Positions 35,601 through 45,248 of a stretch of 64,000 nucleotides of DNA are shown in pieces. A program made the translations under genes and the position numbers. The DNA comes from Nymphaea colorata (lineage: Eukaryota > Streptophyta > Magnoliopsida > Nymphaeales > Nymphaeaceae): positions 9,367,001 through 9,431,000 of the forward strand of contig NC_045148.1 of assembly GCF_008831285.2 (NCBI RefSeq). The letters run 5' to 3'. The first letter of the stretch is position 1. Each line of letters starts with the position of its first letter. The notes beneath the pieces are model-generated. The model was not told where the DNA came from. It did no database searches and worked only from the letters and a program-made list of their open reading frames with translations.

Positions 35601-36622
35601 CTCAGATAATTCAGTTTTCATCAAGGGATCTGACGATAACATTGTTGTTGTATTGATTTATGTTGATGTCATAATAATTACAGACAATGATGTACAAGAG
35701 ATAGTTCACACAAAGTGGTATCTTCACAATACATTTGAAATCAAGGACCTGGGGAGACTAAAGTACTTTTTGGGAATCGAAGTTGCTAGATCCAACAAAG
35801 GTATCTTTCTAAACCAACGTAAGTACATACTTGATTTACTTAAAAAAACAAAGAAAAAAAATATCAAGCCAGTAGACATGCCCATAGAAGTCTACCCTAA
35901 ACTTGACAATACCAAGGATGACCCTATTGAAAATGTGACAAGCTATCAAAGACTTGTGAGAAAATTAATTTATCTTACTATCACTCGCTGACATCAATTA
36001 CGGCATGAGCTTGGTAAGTCAATATATGCATTCGCCTAAAGCAGTTCATGTCAAAGGTGTGGAAAGAATTCTCATATATTTGAAGAAGGCTCCAGGACAA
36101 GGTTTGTAGTACAAATTGAATGACAATGTTAATATTCGAGGTTATTCAGATGCAGACTTAGCCGATGCTTCAGATAGAAGATCGATGACAGGTTATTGTG
36201 TGTATGTTGGTGAAAACCTAGTTTTTCGAAAAAGCAAAAAACAACACACTGTTTTCAGATCCAGTGCCGAGGCTGAATATAGGACAATGACGACTACCTC
36301 AAGTGAGCTCATTTGGATAAAATCATTCATCCAAGAACTTGGATTTGCTATCAAGTCTTCCATTCCCATGCACTGTGACAATCAAGCTGCAATTCATATA
36401 GCTGCAAATTCAGTCTTTCACGAACGTACCAAACACATAGAAATTGATTGTCATTATGTACATGAAAAGGTACAAAAAGGAGAAATTGAAACTCCATATA
36501 CTAGGAGCGCAGAGCAGCTGGCCGACAGGTTTACTAAAGGACTTTCTACGAAGCAATTTGATGATATTAAAAGCAACTGGGGCTGTTTGAATCTCTACAC
36601 CCCACTTGAAGGGGAGTGTTGA
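32693..36622 (+). pseudogene. Degenerate copia gag-pol
   Basis: Pieces in order: gag (32693-33064 and on, with a zinc-knuckle remnant FCSHCKKECH near 33390); protease (33655-33939, WIVDSGTSDHM intact); integrase (34117-34744), where the usual first catalytic HSDVWG reads HNSVWG; reverse transcriptase (35140-35991) lacking the segment with the LDVKNAFL motif and having YVDV in place of YVDD; and RNase H (36116-36622), which is open (DADLADASDRRS, SSAEAEYR, DNQAAIHIA). Many stops and frameshifts occur. Loss of both catalytic regions of reverse transcriptase shows it cannot move by itself. Confidence 0.92.
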
Positions 36623-36960
36623 AGGTGATTGTTACAGCCAGCGCAACATACTCAATGGATTCCCTCATTCTTGCCTCATTGAAATCCATTTGAACGTTTG
36701 AAGGATTACTGCCATTCTCGTTAGTTTCCTCAATAACCTTTGATCTTGTATGTAAAGTTTACCAACGTTCATATAAGTTGCTGCTTTCCTCATGTATCAT
36801 ATATATCCTTGTAAAGCAAAGAGAAAAAAAGAGATAAGGAAATAGAGGAAATCAAAGGGGTCGCTGCTCTGGTGTTCTTCGTGGATGTAGGTCTATGAAC
36901 TGAACCACGTAAAAATCTATGTTTCAATTCTTCATTCTTCTCTTCTCTTCTATTTTAACA
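36617..36960 (+). repeat. 3' LTR of the plus-strand copia element
   Basis: Full-length 344-base LTR, TG to CA bounded, adjoining the polypurine tract at 36608-36616. Confidence 0.9.
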
Positions 36961-36970
36961 TTTTCCCTAG

Positions 36971-37114
36971 TCATGTGAGCTTACAAATGCTATGGCATCA
37001 CGGTCTGCAACAATGGGTCCTGGACATGCAGAAGAAGCATGCTATTTTTTCACTCTGAGGAAAAAGAAATATCTGCCAAAGAATGCTCCCTTCAGAAATA
37101 AATCTGGGCACTGA
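36971..37114 (+). pseudogene. NAC-like transcription factor, second exon fragment
   Basis: After CCCTAG, a 47-codon frame includes EEACYFFTLRKKKYLPKN, a diverged NAC subdomain C (usual form EWYFFxPRxRKYPNG), ending FRNKSGH and TGA at 37112-37114. The rest of the NAC DNA-binding domain is missing. Confidence 0.7.
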
Positions 37115-37162
37115 AAAAAAGGGGTTTGGGCTAATCAGATTTCATACAGGCAATGCATACTC

Positions 37163-37457
37163 CTAAATGAATATGTTTAAGTAATTCACAAACAGGCACA
37201 TAGTCAGTGGTGCAAAATGATAGTAAAGAAGAAGAGAGGAATCCATCAAAGACCAACAAAACCCATAAAAATCATGCCAAAAATGAGGCGAATTAATGAA
37301 TAAATCAATGTAGGGCACCGTATAGATCCATTCAACCGAGTCATTTCTTGCAGAGGCATTAAGACCCCTAGAATTGTGCCTAACCAAATAGTCCTCCCTT
37401 GGGAGAGAACTGGCATTCTTTCTTCATGAGAAAAGCTATCAGACTCTCATCTACCAT
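37163..37457 (-). pseudogene. D-type cyclin fragment, left arm
   Basis: The minus strand from an ATG at 37455-37457 reads VDESLIAFLMKKECQFSP, then one extra base shifts the frame. The continuing frame gives NSRGLNASARNDSVEWI, then an intron-like gap, then HFAPLTMCLFVNYLNIF. These match the start of the plant cyclin D box (PxxDYLxR, LDxxARxxAVxWI, F-P-LTAYLSVNYLDRF). The cyclin D LxCxE motif and the rest of the cyclin fold are absent. Confidence 0.8.
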
Positions 37458-38881
37458 CGTTACCACAGGGACCACATGCAAGCTGGTTTGTGGAGACGTA
37501 CGGTTGTTTCAGTGGTCGGAGCTGTGAGCGGATGAGTTGATCTGACGGTGAATAAATGCATTCGTTTTGCTGTTTGGCAAGTAGAATATGGTGGGTGATC
37601 TCGTCGACATGCTGATAAGGTCGGAATTTTAATTACACACAAGCCAATTAACCATGGTAAATTTTTTAGTGCATCATTGAAGAGAAAAAATGACCAAGCA
37701 TAATTGACGATTACTAACTATTTGTAGAACGTGTTGAATAGGATAGAGGGAGAAAGCAAAAATTGAAAGTGGGTCACGAAGTTCAAAGGATTGCCTAGCC
37801 AACTTTTCCTTTCTTTCCCCTCTTTGTTCACCTAAAAGCAAAGTGGCCATCTTTATTAATTATTGCCCCCTCCCTCCCTCCCTTCCTCTCAAGTAAAAGT
37901 TTAGTTTGACTTAAGACGGGAAGAGAAGAGGGAATAGAAGAGGGATTAGGGCTGCCGTTTTCGGTGGTCATACGGTATACTCTTCAACTCAAGTGTCGTG
38001 CATGAAACCATTTACATTATAAGCAAGGTGAATATACTAGGATGTATCATCAGTGTGACACTCATGCCGACCAGCTATACTACACCAATTAGGGCAGAAT
38101 TGGACAGAGATGGTTGTTCTTCAATGAAATTTTACGTGCTATTCTTCAATATGGTCAAGTCACCTTGTCTTTGTAACCAGGAAGGCATGGGTGTGACTAA
38201 ACTATATTGAAGAACAACAAGTAAAATTTCATTGAAGAACAACCATCTCTGTTCAATTCTGCCCTAATTGGTGTAGTATAGCTGGTCAGCATGAATGTCA
38301 CACTGATGATACATCGTAGTATATTCTACTTGTTTATAATGTACATGGCTTCATGCACGACACTTGAATTGAATAGTGTACCGTTCGGTAGCCCTGACCC
38401 CTCTTCCCTTCCCATTAGGTTCTTCACTCTTAAATCAAACTAAACTTTTAGTGCAAAGGGAGGGAGGGGGCGATAATTAATAATGATGGCTACTTTGCTT
38501 TTAGGTGAAGAAAGAGGGGAAAGATAGGAAAAGTTAGCTAGGCAATCCTTTGAACTTCGTGACCCACTTTCATTTTACGCTCTTTTCTCTCTCTATCCTA
38601 TTCAACACGTTCCACAAATAGTTAGTAATCGTCAATTATGCTTGGTCATTTTTTCTCTTCAATGACGCAATGAAAAATTTACCAAGCTTAATTGGCTTGT
38701 GTGATTAAAATTCCGACCTTACCAGCATGCCGAAGGGATCACCCACCAGATTCTGCTTGCCATGCAGAAAAATGAATGCATCTATTCACCGTCGGATCAA
38801 CTCATCCACTCGCAGCTCCGGCCACCGAAACAGCCGTATTCTTCTCGACAATCCAGCTTGCATGTGGACCCTGTGGTAACG

Positions 38882-39172
38882 ATGGCAGATGAGAGTCTGG
38901 TAGCTTTTCTCATGGAGAAATAATGCCAGTTCTCTCCCAGGGAGGACTATCTGGTTAGGAACAATTCTAGGGGTCTTAATGTCTCTGCGAGAAATGACTC
39001 GGTTGAATGGATCAATATGCCCTACATTGATTTATTCATTGATTCGCCTCATTTCTGGCATGATTTTTATGGGTTTTATTGATCTTTGATGGATTCCTTT
39101 CTTCTTCTTCACTATCATTTTGCACCACTGACTGCGTGCGTGTCTGTGAATTACTTAAACAGATTCATTTAG
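38882..39172 (+). pseudogene. D-type cyclin fragment, right arm
   Basis: The plus strand from ATG 38882 reads ADESLVAFLMEK, a TAA stop where the other arm has Glu, then CQFSPREDYLVR, NSRGLNVSARNDSVEWI, an intron-like gap and YHFAPLTACVSVNYLNRFI before TAG at 39170-39172. The two arms are broken at different points, so each decayed separately after the inversion-duplication. D-type cyclins activate CDK at the G1/S step; this piece cannot. Confidence 0.82.
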
Positions 39173-39282
39173 CACCTACTGATACCTTAGCCGCTCTTAA
39201 GCTGTGAAAGTCTGCAATCAAACTCGAGCTAGTTATTTCTGGATTCCACGAGCATCTTTAACTTCTTTTTTCATGTATGCAG

Positions 39283-39388
39283 ATTGTCAGCTGGGCAGGA
39301 AAAGTTTGTGGTCATTGGAGATCTTCAAGGTTGGGGATATGCAGATTGTGATATCCGGGCCTATCTTGCTGCATTAGAGATAATGCAG
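39283..39388 (+). pseudogene. CRAL-TRIO (SEC14-like) exon fragment
   Basis: A single exon bounded by GCAG and GT reads GQEKFVVIGDLQGWGYADCD, then IRAYLAALEIMQ. This matches the lipid-binding CRAL-TRIO domain of plant SEC14-like proteins (EKF-xxIxDLxGWGYxNxD-RxYLAALxILQ). No neighbouring exons are seen: cyclin D lies to the left and zinc-finger/MYB DNA to the right. (CT)n and (GT)n tracts (39391-39422) follow the donor. Confidence 0.75.
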
Positions 39389-39504
39389 GTCTCTCTCTCT
39401 CTGTGTGTGTGTGTGTGTGTGTGATTGACAATACCAAGAAGGAGGTTAGTTATTCTTTTCCTGAGGCCTACATCGTCTTGAAAAATCAATTTACAAGTTC
39501 TACC

Positions 39505-39617
39505 TTACGAACTTTCAATCAATGTGATTGAATGGCTCTTGATCAGTCAATATAGATAGATCAGATCTTTAGAACCCGCAAGAAAATGAGCGAAGCGGCA
39601 AGAAGCACATTAAATAA
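39505..39617 (+). other. Zinc-finger 3' UTR remnant
   Basis: Matches 29775-29880, the DNA between the zinc-finger stop and MYB exon 1 in unit 3, including AGATAGATCAGATCTTTAGA and GCGGCAAGAAGCACATTAAA. Confidence 0.75.
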
Positions 39618-39782
39618 GCATGAAATGCCAAATGATCATCAACCAATGTGTTGTGTTAGGGGAGGTGATGGGTCTGTTGGCCACAGCCATGACAAGAAGA
39701 ATGGTGCCTCAAATAAGAAATCAAGTAAGAATCAGAAGAAAGGGAACGTGATCAAAAGCCAATGGACTGCCGAAGAAGATAG
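39618..39782 (+). pseudogene. MYB exon 1 3' fragment (rearranged unit 4)
   Basis: Plus-strand homology from [14 protein letters not shown] through KKNGASNKKSSKNQKKGNVI to [10 protein letters not shown] and a GT donor. The first R2 Gly is Ser. Compared with unit 3, 329 bases are deleted exactly between two GCATG pentamers. No MYB exon 3 or exon 2 follows in this copy. Confidence 0.85.
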
Positions 39783-41260
39783 GTAAAGCAGAGTGTATAT
39801 GCTCTCTCTCCCTCTCTGCCCTTTCTTTTTTGAATTTTTTTTGGTGTTTCTCCCTCTTTGCCGCTTTTTCTGTTTCTCTCACTACTGCTGCCGCTGCCCA
39901 TTCACTCTGGTGTGCGTGTAAAACTGGCTATTTCATATGAAATGAGCCATCTTCATATATATATATATATATAGGTAATGTTCATGTCATGCATGACCAA
40001 ACAAATCCAGATATATATATATCAATTATGAAGATTGCTGACATAGTTAATAAATCTAATAAATTAATATTACTGCCAACTTAGATAGCAATATAATCCC
40101 GCAAAGTTATCGCTTCCCCAATGTTTTCGTTTTCTCAAGCAATTAGATTTACTTGCTCCATCTGCAATGGGAACAATTCATCGCCCCAATAAAGACAAAT
40201 CAAGATTACCCAACTATAAAGGTCGCCGAGATAGATATTAAATCTTACAAATGACTATTATTGCCAAAATGGATAGCAAAACTTTGGCAGGTTGCTGGCA
40301 CACCTCACAATTGGATCACGTCGATCCTTATCATTTACATTGTTTCTGTAAGACTTTATTCAGCCACCTATTTTGAACCCAATGGATTGTGATAAAAAGC
40401 TTCTCCTACTATATATATATATATATAACACAATTTACCTAACTTTGTTAGAGGTTGGGAGAAAGAAGATTGACCAGCTAGCGCAATGAAGAGGTTGCCG
40501 GCTGGTTTCTCTTCTTCTCCAAACATGTTATATATATATATATATATAAAGGAATATACATTGTATACATAAAGTACAGTAAACCACTGATCAAAAATTC
40601 CTTTAATCTATACTTAAAATGTGCTGAAAATCAACATAAAACAGAAAATAAGAAGAGAAAAACGGATGCCAAATAAGCTTTAGCCATCCGGCCAGCACAC
40701 TTGCAAAAGCCATTAATGCTCCGAAAAAACTTAAACCTAGAAATGTCAAAATGTGAAGGAAAGGAAAAGAAAAAAGAAAACTGTGCTGGGAAATCAAATA
40801 AAAAGAGAAACATAAAGAACATGATTATTAAGGCTGTCTACCGATTGGATTGGGATCCGATACATCCTTGATTATTTCTGTTTTTTTTGTTATTTACATA
40901 TTCTGATTCGAATTCTAATAAAGAAAAGTCATAGCGAATCTTAATCTGAAATCCGATTTTACAATCCGAACCCAATTTTTATGTATAACCGACTTCGAAT
41001 CCAAATTTTGAATAGGATTTAGCCAATTTTCAAAATTTAATAGCACTAGATACAAGATATTTGTATAAAAATGAATCTGATCTGAATACGATCGGATATT
41101 TATGTATATCCGAATCCAATTAAATGTCATTTATTAAATCTGAATCCGATCTGACTTCTTAATCAGATAGGTCATTTTTTCAATATCTGATTTTTTTGGA
41201 TCAGATAGGTCGGATATCGGATTCAAATCGGATATACTGACATCCCTAGTGACTATGACT
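39783..41260. repeat. Spacer of unit 4 and GATTCGAATCC-type dispersed repeat
   Basis: 39783-40620 corresponds to the spacer of units 1-3, but with extra DNA at about 40300-40490. Inserted sequence follows at 40640-40820. A long GATTCGAATCC-rich dispersed repeat (40835-41260) takes the place where the MYB exons would be. (TA)n tracts lie at 39957-39974, 40412-40426 and 40531-40547. No gene. Confidence 0.65.
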
Positions 41261-41776
41261 CTAGACTGAATTTGTTGAAGGGGAACAAAAAGAGGACCAA
41301 CCCGTTGGCTCGTCCAACAAAGTAAGTCCAAATTTAAAATCCAAATCCGATGTCACAATCTGAATCTGATTTTTACATTCATAACCGATTCCAAATTTTG
41401 GACCAAATGTTGGCAAGTTCAAAATGTGAGAGCATTGGATATATGATGTTTAAAAGCTTAGGATGCCCATAATGGGGGACTTCCCCTGCATTTTGTTCAT
41501 GTTCTCAAAAATGAAAATTTCAAGAACACTACAAGGTTTAGCAATAATTTTCAAACCAACTTGATCTGTTCTAAAATGTGCTAGCACAAGGCGCTTCCAT
41601 TTTTTGGTCGCATTCTTTTGAAATATTTTAGTTTTATCTCATATATGGATCATGAATTTTTGGATGTAGATTAGCGGTTTAGCTCCCTAGTTTAGTTTGA
41701 TTGAGCTTCTGGATTTGGATATGGATCTCTGTTATATTGGAAACCTGCTCCAAAACACCAAAAAGTATCTTCCTTG
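41261..41776. other. Intergenic DNA, no gene seen
   Basis: The start still shows GATTCGAATCC-like words; the rest is AT-rich with no recognisable feature. Confidence 0.4.
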
Positions 41777-41890
41777 TTTTAACCTTGCTTTGCACCAAAT
41801 TTGACCCATAGGCACTTCACAAACTATATATATATATATATATATAGTTTGTGAAGTGCCTATGGTTCAAATTTGGTGCAAAGCAAGGTT

Positions 41891-41894
<4 letters not shown>
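41777..41894. repeat. Short palindrome with (TA)n centre
   Basis: Arms of about 50 bases (TTTTAACCTTGCTTTGCACC and its complement) flank a TA-repeat centre, making a near-perfect cruciform of 118 bases. A (TA)n run and about eight TATG units (to 41954) follow directly. Confidence 0.9.
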
Positions 41895-41950
<56 letters not shown>

Positions 41951-41954
41951 TGTA

Positions 41955-42568
41955 TTAATTCATGGGATTTAAACTCTAAATTGTGGATGAATGCATGCAT
42001 AATTAAGTTAAAATATAATGCATTTCATGCATCATCCATAGACTTGGATTAGCCATATGGATGGTGATGTGATTTGTTTATTCAGATCTTGAAAGAGACG
42101 GCAGATTCAAATTCAAGATCTGGACCCCCACATTTAGTATCATATTGGATCTGAAACGGTGTCTTTCCAGCCGTTTTGTGTGTTCTCCAAAACTGAGATT
42201 CGTCGAGCCTTTGTGCGATATAAATCATCTGCCTTACTTGTGTTAAAAACTGTTTTAAACAAAATGCAAACCTTCTAACGTGTTTATAAACACTAATTCA
42301 ATATAAATCATCCTTTAGTTTAAGTCATTTTTTGTAAAAAAAAAAAAATCTTTATCAAAATTTTGATATTTTCTGAACCGTTCCTCTCTTCATTATTAGA
42401 AAACCATTATTTAAGTTAAAAAGGTTACTAACTTAATATATATTTCTCACCAAACCACTCTTAAGATCATATCTATAAGTTTAGATTGCAAAAAAAAAAA
42501 ATTATTTTAATAATTAGTTTTAATGGGTCTGGTTTTTTTGTCTCTTATTCAAGGTGGTTTCCTTTTTA

Positions 42569-42649
<81 letters not shown>

Positions 42650-43847
42650 AGAGAGAGAGAATATATGAGGTGTTGACTTATTGGGGTTGAATTTGGGTTC
42701 AGACTGAGCTCTACTACCCTGAAATCAAACCTGAGTCCAACTAGCTTAAACTAGTTTTAATATACTCTTAATCAAATAAAATGCAGAGCTGTGTGCTAGA
42801 TTCATCCTGGCCATACAGTAATCAGGATCCCATTTGTTCACCGTATCCAATTAACTAACAGAGATAGAATCCGGAAAATTATGCATGCGAAACCTGTTGC
42901 AACCGGATCCCTGTATATCGAATTTCTTTATATGTTCATATAGCTGTCACCTTACGTATTCTGTCAATTATTCTATGCGGATGCATCTTCCATGTCACTT
43001 TCTTGCATTCCCTTTCATTTTCTTCATATTTATTTATTCCATTTTTACTTTGGATTCTCCACTACCAGCATACCTAACTACAAGATATATTTTATATGTG
43101 GGTCGCCTCATTTCTCATCCTCATCTCCAAATCTTTCTTTTCAATAATCAAAGTTATCAAGTTGGCTTCATCTTTGCCCATTTGATTTTGCAAAAGATCT
43201 GCATTCAAATTGCAGGAATATAATCCCACATGGACGTAAATGGTGCCTGAAGTTTTTAATAAAAAAAAGAAAGTAAAAAACTTTGCACTTCAACATGTTG
43301 TTTCGTGAATCAAGGTTAATAGGCGACCAGTCTTCATTTCAAATCTCTAAAACTTTAATTTCTTGTGCTGTAAATAAAAAGTACAGCGAAAATTGCATTT
43401 TGAAGCACGAAAACTAAGCCCTGTATCAGTTTTTTGCATACCCAAGAAACTCCAAAAAATGCAAATCTTTTCCTCTCCATATGAGTTGTATCAACTGGTT
43501 TTCCTCCTTGTTCGACGGATCTTGGTGAGAATTGCACTTAGATTTCCAATTGTTCTCACCAACAAGCTCCTTTAAAAGAAATTCAATTCAATTACTGCAA
43601 AATTGCATGGTTTCTTGAACTCAAACAGGACAACACAAGTTTTATTCAAGTTTCTTGTGAGACTGAAAGCGTACAACAGGAAAGATAGAGAGTTCGCACA
43701 TCAAACTATAACTCGGGGTGAGTTCGCGACAGCATACGAAAAAACTGTCGACTATAAAGTAGTCGGTCAAACCTGCAACGCCAGGTCTGATTTTTTCCGT
43801 CGCCGGAAAAGAAACAGAAGAAGTCATCTAAGTTCGGATCACGGGTA
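41955..43847. other. Intergenic DNA with a long (TA)n tract
   Basis: Contains (TA)n at 42571-42645 followed by (GA)n. The 3' UTR of the desulfhydrase gene probably lies just left of 43848. Open frames around 42885-43223 have no recognisable domain. Confidence 0.5.
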
Positions 43848-45248
43848 TCAAATTACCTCCAGTTTCTCGCAAGTTATTGAATCTTCGACAAGCTTGTTGA
43901 TCGCGTCCCTGAGCTTATGATAGTCAGCAAGAGTGTTGTAAATCTGATGCGAGATCCTCGCGTACCCGGTCACAAGATTCTCACAATCTTTGCCGTCTTC
44001 ACTGATCAAATCTTTCACGTGGTAAATCGGAACTTCTATTTCAAAATTAACTCTTAAATGAGCTCTCAATCTCATGGCGTCCTTATCGCTGCGAATCTTC
44101 AAACCAGCCGGCAGTCCGACCATGATCATGCTCGAACTCAGCTCCGGCGAGGTGCCCAGGCCCGTTCCCCACGCTTCCGCCAGCATCCTGCCCATCGCGA
44201 CGACCTTCTCGTGGTTGAGTTTCTTGATCTCTTCGAGACCACCATCGAATTTCTTCAAGAACTCGAAGATGGTGGGGATCACAAGCTGGGCACTGTAGTC
44301 TCTGTTTCCAACCCAGGCGCTTTCGACGGCCAAGCCTTTGCCGTATTCGTGCGTGACAACCAGGTGGTGGATGTCGGCCGACGCAGACTTCTTGGCGTAG
44401 AGGAAGGCCACAGACGGCGGGCAGAAGAACCATTTGTGGAGGTTGCTCGTGTAGAAATCTGCACCAATTGCTTGAAGATCGATGTCTATATTCCCTATGG
44501 AGTGGGCAGCGTCGATGAAGACGCGATCCACGCCTTCTTCTCTGCAGATTTCAGTCAGCTGCTTCACCGGAATCACGACGGAGGGCATGGAGGTTATGTG
44601 GTCGATGACGGCCAGCCTGACTTTTCTTCCGCCGGACCTGGCCTCCTCGAGAGCTTTCCTGAACGAGGAGATGATCTCTTCGTTCGAGGTCAACGGGAAG
44701 GGCATTTCGACCTCGACTATGTTGGCGCCGGCGCTGCCGCAGTAGGCGTAGACGGACTGCTTGACGGCACCGTAGGCATAGTGGAGCATGATGACGGAAT
44801 CTCCTTTGGGGAAGGTGCCGTCGGAGAAGGAGCGGGCGATGTGGTGGAGGACGACGGCAGCCGCGGTGGTGGCGTTGTCGACCAGGGCAATCTCGTCAGG
44901 GTGGGAGGCGTTGACCAGGGAGGCGATGGCCTCCCGTGATCGGCGGAGGCCGTCCTGGAGAGGGCCGTGGTAGAACCGGTCGGGCTGGCTGAGGAACTGG
45001 TAGTGCCACCGGCGCAGGTCGGCGAGTACCGTGGCGGGGCAGCAGCCGAAGCTGCCGTTGTTCACGCGGGCGAAGTTGGGATCATGGTGCGCGAATTCTT
45101 GGCGAACTATTTCTGAGAACCTCTGGTTGTGCGCGAATTCTTGGCGGACTATTTCTGAGAGGCTCTGGTTTTTTTTCTTGGAGAGCTTCGGCTTCTTCCT
45201 GGGGACGCCGTGGTTGCCGGAGCCGTTCTCTTGTACCAGTTCCTCCAT
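43848..45248 (-). CDS. LCD: L-cysteine desulfhydrase, PLP-dependent (LCD type)
   Basis: Intronless, 466 residues, aminotransferase class V fold. The best match is the plant L-cysteine desulfhydrase related to Arabidopsis At3g62130. Such enzymes split L-cysteine to H2S, ammonia and pyruvate with pyridoxal phosphate. I start at the ATG complementary to 45246-45248 (MEELVQENGS); the frame extends upstream only through a non-ATG codon. Visible features: RVNNGSFGCCP near residue 61; NATTAAAVVLHH near 125; VFIDAAHSIG with the cofactor-contacting Asp at 246; and the Schiff-base Lys at 272 in TSNLHKWFF. The coding region is GC-rich compared with its AT-rich surroundings. Oddity: a 14-residue tandem duplication (SEIVRQEFAH twice, residues 31-54). 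No clear transit peptide is evident, so cell location is uncertain. Confidence 0.92.
   Translation of the reverse strand: MEELVQENGSGNHGVPRKKPKLSKKKNQSLSEIVRQEFAHNQRFSEIVRQEFAHHDPNFARVNNGSFGCCPATVLADLRRWHYQFLSQPDRFYHGPLQDGLRRSREAIASLVNASHPDEIALVDNATTAAAVVLHHIARSFSDGTFPKGDSVIMLHYAYGAVKQSVYAYCGSAGANIVEVEMPFPLTSNEEIISSFRKALEEARSGGRKVRLAVIDHITSMPSVVIPVKQLTEICREEGVDRVFIDAAHSIGNIDIDLQAIGADFYTSNLHKWFFCPPSVAFLYAKKSASADIHHLVVTHEYGKGLAVESAWVGNRDYSAQLVIPTIFEFLKKFDGGLEEIKKLNHEKVVAMGRMLAEAWGTGLGTSPELSSSMIMVGLPAGLKIRSDKDAMRLRAHLRVNFEIEVPIYHVKDLISEDGKDCENLVTGYARISHQIYNTLADYHKLRDAINKLVEDSITCEKLEVI

Larger units (their letters stand above)
32467..36960 (+). mobile_element. Ty1-copia LTR retrotransposon, plus orientation, dead
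   Basis: The 3' LTR (36617-36960, 344 bp, TGTTGAAGG to TTTTAACA) is preceded by the polypurine tract GAAGGGGAG. The 5' LTR is only 103 bp (32467-32569) because its middle is deleted; both its ends match the 3' LTR. TATCAGAGC follows, the remains of the initiator-Met primer site. Flanks CTTTC (32462-32466) and TTTTC (36961-36965) look like a 5-bp target duplication with one change. It lies within the intron of a NAC-like gene piece. It differs in sequence from the element at 12487-17700. Confidence 0.93.
37163..39173. repeat. One-kilobase-arm palindrome carrying cyclin D fragments
   Basis: The left arm (37163-38153) and right arm (about 38200-39173) are reverse complements with perhaps 10 percent differences. 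The loop is about 45 bases. Each arm holds the same cyclin D piece near its outer end and about 700 bases of upstream DNA toward the loop (for example ATTAGGGCAGAATTG and its complement CAATTCTGCCCTAAT). Confidence 0.9.

Noticed and set aside
11670-40600. A Helitron spanning the captured gene fragments
   Set aside because: I could not identify a TC start and a hairpin-CTRR end that bracket the fragments, nor Rep/helicase coding sequence; left as a hypothesis only.
44058-44939. 293-codon open frame on the plus strand
   Set aside because: It is antisense to the GC-rich desulfhydrase exon, has biased composition and no domain; a frame shadow.
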